From Lachnospiraceae bacterium UBA1066 (lineage in GTDB: Bacteria; Bacillota; Clostridia; Lachnospirales; Lachnospiraceae), in contig DCDB01000169.1 in NCBI GenBank assembly GCA_002316215.1, positions 1-12,000 on the forward strand: a DNA stretch of 12,000 bases, given 5' to 3'. Of the stretch, positions 7,034-12,000 are shown piece after piece. The notes under the pieces are model-generated. The model worked only from the letters and a program-made list of their open reading frames with translations. It was not told the DNA's origin and made no database searches. Made by a program: the position numbers and the translations under genes. Each line of letters begins with the position of its first letter. The first letter of the stretch is position 1.

Positions 7034-7340
7034 CTAAATCCTTTTCGCATAATCCAGGCTTATCCACCCGATTCCGCTCTTAAGCTTTCCCCATCCAGCA
7101 AAAGCACCTTTCCCGTTTTTCACTTCCACGATGGTATAAATCCCGACCGGAATGAACTTCACCCTGTCATAGTTCGTTCCCGGACCTTTCCTGATATTCA
7201 GATCCGAAATATTGACTTTCACCGTGAACGGAACTTTCACCGCGGGCTTATCATCAACTTCACCCGCAGGCTCATGCACAACCTTCCCATCTGCGTTGAA
7301 TACCTTATACCCGGGATTCTTATCCGCGCATTTTGTTGTG
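7034..7340 (-). pseudogene. SH3b cell-wall-binding tail of a lysin, N-terminal part lost
   Basis: The frame ending at 7034 encodes a linker, NPGYKVFNADGKVVHEP, and a bacterial SH3 domain: SDLNIRKGPGTNYDRVKF, then GWGKLKSGIGWISLDY. This is the typical C-terminus of clostridial or phage peptidoglycan hydrolases (GH25 lysozyme, amidase or peptidase), where it binds the wall. No catalytic domain precedes it: left of about residue CADKN the frame runs into unrelated sequence (7341-7403) and then into the dispersed repeat at 7404. The longest reading starts at 7408 but has no ribosome binding site, so it is not a real gene start. Its terminator is present. I infer that a mobile element or deletion removed the body of the gene. 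Confidence 0.8.
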
Positions 7341-7403
7341 CGATAGGAACAGCAAATTTCGCGAATCGCCGTTCTTAATATGATTCTAAGTATTCCCGGC
7401 TCT

Positions 7404-7475
7404 AACATCTAATCCGCTCACTCGGCGGCAAAACATCTAATCCACAGTCTAAACCCTACGGAAAACACCTAATTC
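7404..7475. repeat. 50-bp dispersed repeat, copy 2, with a third degenerate unit
   Basis: 7404-7453 matches 2980-3029 with three substitutions. AACATCTAATCC occurs at 7404-7415 and again 28 bp on, and a weaker copy, AACACCTAATTC, lies at 7464-7475, so this copy carries three spaced units. The similarity continues more loosely, with GATAAGTT and AACCCG segments in the same order 3' of both copies (3042 onward and 7525 onward). Confidence 0.75.
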
Positions 7476-7966
7476 GCCAACTGAATGTCAATTCATTCTT
7501 CAAGAGCATTGCTTGACAGCCTTGGATAAGTTTCCACAGAGGATTCTGAACCTATCAGCTGCTTTTCCTTCGAACCCGCAAATGCCCTGAAATCGAGGGC
7601 TTTCAGGCTTATTACTCCGCCACGCCTGATTCGCTACGTTGCTTTGCAACTGCGCTCATCCGCGGCATTCGCCGCATTGATCCGAGTCCGAATTCTTCCG
7701 ACCGCAAGCAAGCTTGCATCGTCAGACTCGTCCTCGTCTCAGCGTGGCTCATTGCTAACGCGGGACATCAATACTACCGTCTCGACGTGGAACGAGACAA
7801 TACAATAGATTACTACATATTTCCTCAATGTTGGCAAAATCTGATAGCAATATCGTGTCCACAACCTACTGTATGTACACCCTCAAAGCAGGAACATATC
7901 CACTGATTTTTATATGCCACATTCAATAAAACACAACAGTTTTTTACCGCTGAATGCATTGATGAA
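7476..7966. other. Gene-free stretch with a cluster of short hairpins
   Basis: No reading frame here has a ribosome binding site or recognisable protein. It does contain perfect short inverted repeats: GTTGC-TTT-GCAAC at 7638-7650, GCGGC-ATTC-GCCGC at 7662-7675, GCAAGC-AA-GCTTGC at 7704-7717 (enclosed by CGAGTC 7683-7688 and GACTCG 7725-7730), and GTCTCG/CGAGAC at 7779-7798. GC content is higher in 7600-7800 than around it. It may be an IS-derived noncoding end or a structured RNA; nothing decides between them. Confidence 0.45.
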
Positions 7967-9487
7967 TCATAGCATATCCTTTATGATTTGAAGTGCTGCA
8001 TTCCTGCCGCCATGAACCGAGTCGCTCGGTGTCTTATCCAGAGTTATCCAATACCGTCCATCTCCATAATAGACCAGTTTATAATGTTTTCCTTCCTCTG
8101 TTATTTCAAAACCCAAATCTTTCAGTTGGGTTCTTACTGGTTTAGTCATTCCTGTATACCCAAAAAGAGTATCCTTCACTATTTTCTTTTTCTCTTCCGG
8201 CAAGCCTGTAACGTCGCCGTTACTTCGGATTATGTCCCCAAGTACATCGGATCGGCGAGTTTGTGCCTCAGTACCTTCCAACTGGTTTGCCAAAGCTTCT
8301 AAAATAAACTCCTTGATTTCACCATGGAAGAGTTCATCTTCTGATCCCAGGTATAATATCGGAACTGCACTCATTCCATCTAATTTCCTACGAAGGCCCT
8401 GGACTTCCTGATCCAAAGCTTCGTTCTGCCGCGTTAAATCATTGATTGTATTCCGCATGGATTTAATTTCATCATCAACGGATTCGACAAGATCCTGAGA
8501 CTCCTGGGCAACGGCATTGCTTCTCTCCATTTGCCGACGCATTTGTTCAACTTCTGCATCCGCTTTATTCTCTTGGAGTTTCGCAGCATATTGCGCAGCG
8601 CGTAATGCATTTACTGAAGCTGCCAGTTCTTCTTTTTTGCTACTGTAACGATCACGTAGAAGAGCGTTATTGACCCCCAGCCATGTATAAAGCATATCCA
8701 TCTTATGTGAATTGCTATACTGGATTATGCGGCGTGTTACTTTTTCAGCCATTATTGCTTCGCTGCCATTATACCAATGTTTCAGGAATTTCTCATGCCC
8801 AACCGTCTGATTCGAGAAATAGATCCCTATAGCCCCGTTATATTCATTCTTACTGTCAGTCATTTGTCGGATGGAAGATCCAGACTGGGCGTTCTCCTGC
8901 ACAAGGACATGCGCCACGCCTTTCAGCCTTTTCGAAATTTCCCGGATATCGACGGGATAGTCTTCATCAAAAGTTTTTGAAATGTACACAATTGGCAGTT
9001 GGTACCTTGTAGTGCCATTGATGACGTCCGACAGTAATGACACATTGCTTTCATTAATAAAAACAGGATACCTGTCTATAGGTAACCGGCCATCATCTTT
9101 AAGATACTTTCCATCGATTAACAGGGCGATAAAAGCCGGAGTAGAAAATGATGAATCAATTGTCAGAGCATCTTCAAGGTAGCTTCTGTCAAGGCGGACG
9201 GACATCTTCATTTCATTGAAATTCACAACATAGTCTGTATCCCAGACTACACCATCATCCTCGGTTTTTTCGTATCGGATGGCTATGATGTTTTCATTGC
9301 GGTATTCCTCAATGTCGAGCCAAAGACCATCTGTTCCATAACGTATGTTTCTTTCACCGTTCCACACAATTCCCGGGATTATGTTCTCGGCATGAGGGCT
9401 GCCTTGATTCCATTTGATAACGAGCTGAATGAAAGCATCCTTTGTCAATGTATCATTTATATCAAGAAGTGTAGAAAATAAGAGCAT
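7967..9487 (-). CDS. 506-aa coiled-coil protein of unknown function
   Basis: I do not recognise this as a named family. The start is ATG 9487 with a strong GGGAGGAG seven bases upstream. Residues 1-270 form an alpha/beta-rich region with many short strand-like segments, for example VAHVLVQENA at 191-200 after LPIVYIS at 164-170. Residues 281-372 are a heptad-rich coiled coil (QYAAKLQENKADAEVEQMRR near 300). Residues 373-440 are mixed, opening VPILYLGSEDELF. Residues 447-506 (LKDLGFEITEEGKHYKLVYY, then TPSDSVHGGRNA) resemble the HicA/dsRBD-like fold, with His468 placed like the HicA catalytic His. There is no signal peptide or membrane segment, so it is probably cytoplasmic. Its neighbours upstream are remnants of restriction-type genes, suggesting a defence role, which is inference. 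It is the only complete gene in the right third of the window. Confidence 0.85.
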   Translation of the reverse strand: MLLFSTLLDINDTLTKDAFIQLVIKWNQGSPHAENIIPGIVWNGERNIRYGTDGLWLDIEEYRNENIIAIRYEKTEDDGVVWDTDYVVNFNEMKMSVRLDRSYLEDALTIDSSFSTPAFIALLIDGKYLKDDGRLPIDRYPVFINESNVSLLSDVINGTTRYQLPIVYISKTFDEDYPVDIREISKRLKGVAHVLVQENAQSGSSIRQMTDSKNEYNGAIGIYFSNQTVGHEKFLKHWYNGSEAIMAEKVTRRIIQYSNSHKMDMLYTWLGVNNALLRDRYSSKKEELAASVNALRAAQYAAKLQENKADAEVEQMRRQMERSNAVAQESQDLVESVDDEIKSMRNTINDLTRQNEALDQEVQGLRRKLDGMSAVPILYLGSEDELFHGEIKEFILEALANQLEGTEAQTRRSDVLGDIIRSNGDVTGLPEEKKKIVKDTLFGYTGMTKPVRTQLKDLGFEITEEGKHYKLVYYGDGRYWITLDKTPSDSVHGGRNAALQIIKDML

Positions 9488-9545
9488 AACGTTACTCCTC
9501 CCGTAGCATTTTCTAAAATCTTATAATCCATCATCGTGTTAAAGA

Positions 9546-9710
9546 TCAATTGAGTAAGCGTGCTTCCAGTTCGTTATTATTGATTGAAACGAACCCTTTT
9601 GCTTCAATTACTTTTCTGTCAATAATTCCTGCCAAAGCAATTGATTGTCATTCCTCAATCAACTTCGGATTCTGCTTAAGAAATAATTTATCCTTATAAT
9701 GACCTGCGGC
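9546..9710 (-). pseudogene. Unrecognised 3' gene fragment with an in-frame stop
   Basis: Between stops at 9711-9713 and 9546-9548 one minus-strand frame reads like protein: GHYKDKLFLKQNPKLIEE, a TGA at 9648-9650, then QSIALAGIIDRKVIEAKGFV and SINNNELEARLLN. Its composition and the continuity across the TGA suggest the C-terminal 54 residues of a real protein with a nonsense mutation (perhaps Trp to TGA). I cannot name the family. It has no start or ribosome binding site and ends 58 bp before the 506-aa gene's start, so that gene was probably once downstream of it in an operon. Confidence 0.5.
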
Positions 9711-9750
9711 CTACAAATCCAAACGCCACCGTCACACAAGAAAAACCTTA

Positions 9751-10735
9751 TCAAAGGTGGAACGCCTCTCCAGCGGTTTCCAAAGATACAATAGCCTTAT
9801 CAAACGTATCAATAAACCATTGTTACAACGCATCTTTATCATCCGCTCCGAAAACATCAGCGTCCTTATTATAACGAATACTCTTGTGCGTTGCACTGTC
9901 CCTGGACGAATCCCATATCAACTTGTCACCGAACTTTTCCTCCAAGACGGCCTTCTTTGATTGAAGTCTTCCGAAAGCATCAAGATTATAAGTATATATC
10001 CCGATCCGGATCATTTTCCCGTATGGAATTGCAAAGAACAGTTGGTAATCATCCGCTCCGATATGGACATCATAGTATGCCCTGCCGTAAGGGTTCTGCT
10101 TTGCAATATCGGTGCTGTGTCCTTTCTCAGCGGCATACTTGACAAAGCCTGTCCAAAATTTTTTCTGCCTCTCGTGGCGGATATCCCATGGGGTCTGATC
10201 TTCCGGATCATCCTCGATCATATCTTCCTCGGTAATTTCATCAGGAATCTCACGCCCGTCATTAACAAACGGAAGATGGATAAGGCTTTCCTTCTGCTCG
10301 TCTGAAAGGGTAAAACCCCAGCGTTCCTGCATGAAATCAAGCAGCTTCCCACTACGTTCATAGATCTCTTCAGAAGTCCAATCCTGCAGTTTCGCCACTT
10401 CATTTTCGGAATGGGAACCATCTTCGTATCCTCGCCTGCCGTTTTTCTTTGTAAGCTTCTTTTCTTCGAACCCATCATTCTGCAATGCTGAATTTATACT
10501 TTGATACAAGGGCAGAGGGTTGCCGAGCGCACATGATAGAACCTTGATCTCCTCATCGTTATACATCCTGAACTGATCCTTCCAGTACATTTTCGACGGG
10601 GTCTGCGGCAGGATATGTTCAATAGATACCTTGCCCTTTTCAGACCTAGAGAAAATCGTCCAAGAGCAGAATTTATCCACTCCATACTTTTCACGAAGAC
10701 TCATCTCATATTCGTAGAAGAAATAGTACCTGCTG
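9751..10735 (-). pseudogene. GmrSD-like nuclease, C-terminal half (DUF1524 HNH + DUF4268)
   Basis: C-terminal part of a DUF262/DUF1524 protein, the family of the type IV modification-dependent restriction enzyme GmrSD. The frame is recognisable from about 10735 as SRYYFFYEYEMSLREKYGVD. The DUF1524 nuclease motif follows (VSIEHILPQTP, His at 30 counted from ATG 10704), with LGNPLPLYQSIN after it. A DUF4268-like domain starts near DIRHERQKKFW and reaches DDYQLFFAIPYGKMIRIGIY. The N-terminal DUF262 domain, which carries the NTP-dependent GmrS activity, is missing. TAA at 9823-9825 stops the frame, but the same frame continues with plausible family C-terminus QWFIDTFDKAIVSLETAGEA to TGA at 9751. 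ATG 10704 overlaps the stop of the small ORF upstream, so a headless protein could be translated by coupling; function is unlikely. Confidence 0.82.
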
Positions 10736-10898
10736 TCCCAAGTGCCGCTGCAAGGATACCAACTCCAATGAGAGCAACATAACTTGCTGCTTCAATCAAT
10801 TTCCAGTTAAACTGTCTCTTTTCAGAATCTTTTTTATCAGCAGTATCTGAAACCTTGCGTTCCTGAACACGAATTTCAGTATCTTTCTTATCAACCAT
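10701..10898 (-). CDS. Small single-span membrane protein ORF
   Basis: A 65-aa ORF from ATG 10898: a highly charged N-terminal 35 residues (Lys/Glu/Asp-rich), then one hydrophobic segment, LIEAASYVALIGVGILAAAL, at about residues 37-56 that could span the membrane. It begins inside the Fic remnant's last codons (ATGGTTGA overlap) without a clear Shine-Dalgarno; an in-frame ATG at 10937 has GGGG too close to it. Its last residues, TISSTNMR, are encoded by DNA that in another frame belongs to the GmrSD remnant, so the native C-terminus has been lost at a junction near 10735. I cannot assign a function; it may be a decayed gene. Confidence 0.45.
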   Translation of the reverse strand: MVDKKDTEIRVQERKVSDTADKKDSEKRQFNWKLIEAASYVALIGVGILAAALGTAGTISSTNMR

Positions 10899-11450
10899 GC
10901 AGGAACCGGTAAGTAAATCTGTATTTCCCTTTCGCATGCCCCTTTACCGAGACAATAACACCTGCATCTGCCAGCAGCTTGAGCAATTCCGAAGTTCTTG
11001 TGGATCTCAGTCCAGTATGCCTCTCAACATCAGTTCTTCCGAATATTTTTTTAATCCGAACGCTGCAAGCATGACTTTAACGTGCTCTTTCATAATCTGT
11101 GAAAAATCCGGATATTGATTCGCCAACAATTTGTCAATATCTATTTGAGAGTTCTCAATGTCCGCTTTTTGAGCATCAATGTCCACTTTTTCGCTTTTCA
11201 GAAGTTTACTGATATGCATCGATCGATTATGAAGTTCATTTTTTTCACCCAGCAACAGGTTCCTCAGAAACAGTTCAAGGTACTCTGTGGTTTCATGAAC
11301 ACTATGCTGCAGATCACTATAATTTGCTCTTACCATCGCATTTCTGAAATACCATGCATTCTCGGCGAAAATGTCGTTTGTAACATCAAAGCCAAGCGTT
11401 CGCAGATACTTGATGAAGAACACCGCTGTCGTTCTGGTATTGTCTTCAGC
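10891..11450 (-). pseudogene. Fic-family protein remnant, truncated and frameshifted
   Basis: Fic proteins transfer AMP or related groups to target proteins. The frame starts after a TGA at 11451-11453 with AEDNTRTTAVFFIKYLRTLG, the end of the Fic active-site loop; the preceding HPF residues with the catalytic His are absent. Then come NDIFAENAWYFRNAMVRANY and EYLELFLRNLLLGEKNELHN, family hallmarks. The helical linker (KADIENSQIDIDKLL) leads to a winged-helix tail, but at a run of seven A's (11046-11052) the frame shifts. The first frame ends at 11007, while the other frame continues FGRTDVERHTGLRSTRTSEL and VSVKGHAKGKYRF to TGA at 10891. One added A would restore it. The N-terminal half and the start are lost. 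Confidence 0.8.
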
Positions 11451-11512
11451 TCATATCAAGCTAAGTCCAAAAGAATCTTGATTCGGATAATTCTGCCATA
11501 TTATCCACGGCA

Positions 11513-12000
11513 TCACCATTCCTGAAGTTCCTTCGACCCATTAAATGTCATCTCCAGCAATTCTACAGCTATATCTCTGCTACAGACTCTCATGAGGTTA
11601 TCCTCAGCGTCTTCTTTTGACAGCAGGTTCAAACTTCCGTACCAGACGATTTCCTGATCGATAACAGCATAGTGTTCGCAAGAATCTTCTACAAACTTTA
11701 TTTCAAAACCCGCTTTGCGAATCCTTTCCATCAGTTCCATACGTGTGTCATCCCGGCCATATTTATACGCATCAGGATGCCAGGTTATAATCTTGACTTT
11801 AACTCCCAGTTCCTGACGTTTCCCCAGGACGTTTATTATACGGTTTACCTTTTGATTGTTCAGTCTGGGGCTGGATACAACAACCGTGGACTTTGTCTCT
11901 TCAAGGTCTATCCAATAGACTTCCGAATAGTTGTCTATGCCAAGGGCGAAGTACTGATCACGATTATGGCGAGTCTTGCACAACAGGAAAGTCAGAGCCT
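11513..12000 (-). CDS. C-terminal PLD-like domain of a probable DEAD/DEAH-type helicase, partial
   Basis: The frame is open from the right window edge to TGA at 11513, so the start lies outside. It reads NRDQYFALGIDNYSEVYWID, then STVVVSSPRL, a KVKIITWHPDAYKYGRDD segment and EHYAVIDQEIVWYGSLNLL. This is a phospholipase D-like fold with His at the active-site position (HYAVID), where the canonical HxK Lys is replaced by Ala, followed by EDNLMRV. In Firmicutes this tail is usually found at the end of large SF2 helicase or restriction-type proteins. Hence the helicase call is family knowledge and the helicase motifs themselves are not in view. The stop lies 62 bp before the Fic remnant, with which it may once have been in one operon. 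A TTG at 11983 is not a likely start because the frame continues upstream as ALTFLL. Confidence 0.7.
   Translation of the reverse strand, partial: ALTFLLCKTRHNRDQYFALGIDNYSEVYWIDLEETKSTVVVSSPRLNNQKVNRIINVLGKRQELGVKVKIITWHPDAYKYGRDDTRMELMERIRKAGFEIKFVEDSCEHYAVIDQEIVWYGSLNLLSKEDAEDNLMRVCSRDIAVELLEMTFNGSKELQEW

Noticed and set aside
7600..7700. Minus-strand frame giving MSAVAKQRSESGVAE and similar peptides
   Set aside because: It has no ribosome binding site, is short, and lies in the hairpin cluster; any protein-like look may come from the GC-rich repeats.
7900..7966. Terminator after the 506-aa gene
   Set aside because: ATGCATTC and GAATGTGGCAT pair only with bulges around a long loop and no U-tract follows, so I do not call it.
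9961..10305. 114-aa plus-strand frame over the GmrSD remnant
   Set aside because: It is opposite the conserved DUF4268-like segment and has no start signal.
11115..11525. 136-aa plus-strand frame over the Fic remnant
   Set aside because: The opposite strand carries the Fic sequence; this frame has no family resemblance.

Overview
The window looks like an accessory region of a Firmicutes chromosome, most likely Clostridia of the Lachnospiraceae type. The basis is strong AGGAGG-type ribosome binding sites, a TTG start, moderate GC, and protein families typical of that group (tandem large serine recombinases with a small SHOCT-type gene in front, YoaP-domain acetyltransferase, SH3b cell-wall-lysin tail). 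The family assignments come from recognising the sequences; no database search was possible.

Layout. (1) 1-2370, plus strand: the recombination module of an integrative element. It holds the tail of a SHOCT-like gene, then a large serine recombinase whose 3' end is fused out of frame to the C-terminal two thirds of a second large serine recombinase, then a hairpin. (2) 2371-3500: an AT-rich Xre-type regulator on the minus strand, one copy of a 50-bp repeat that occurs again at 7404, and a 321-bp internally deleted IS3-family remnant with matching ends. (3) 3501-6955, minus strand: a tightly packed operon of WYL-domain repressor, isochorismatase-like hydrolase, VOC/glyoxalase-fold protein, GyrI-like ligand-binding protein, YoaP-domain acetyltransferase (broken by an internal deletion) and TfoX-N-domain protein. 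An inverted repeat upstream of the WYL gene is a candidate autoregulatory operator. (4) 6983-7966: the SH3b tail of a lysin with its terminator, the second repeat copy, and about 500 bp of hairpin-rich DNA with no convincing gene. (5) 7967-12000, minus strand: a decayed defence-type island. It holds the C-terminal PLD-like domain of a probable helicase, a Fic remnant with an A7-tract frameshift, a small membrane ORF, the C-terminal half of a GmrSD-like nuclease (DUF1524 HNH plus DUF4268) with a premature stop, an unrecognised 55-codon fragment, and one intact 506-aa protein of unknown function.

How the parts relate. The operon in (3) reads as one coupled unit: stops, starts and Shine-Dalgarno sites overlap, and the WYL repressor is first. 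It probably responds to a small molecule, but the ligand is not evident. Region (5) has lost most of its genes through deletions that fuse one gene's body to another's. The only complete and apparently translatable gene there is the 506-aa protein, made of an unfamiliar N-terminal region, a long coiled coil and a C-terminal segment resembling the HicA/dsRBD-like fold. It is the best candidate in this window for something undescribed. The repeated out-of-frame gene fusions (at about 1255, 4290, 10730 and 11450) are the other striking feature.
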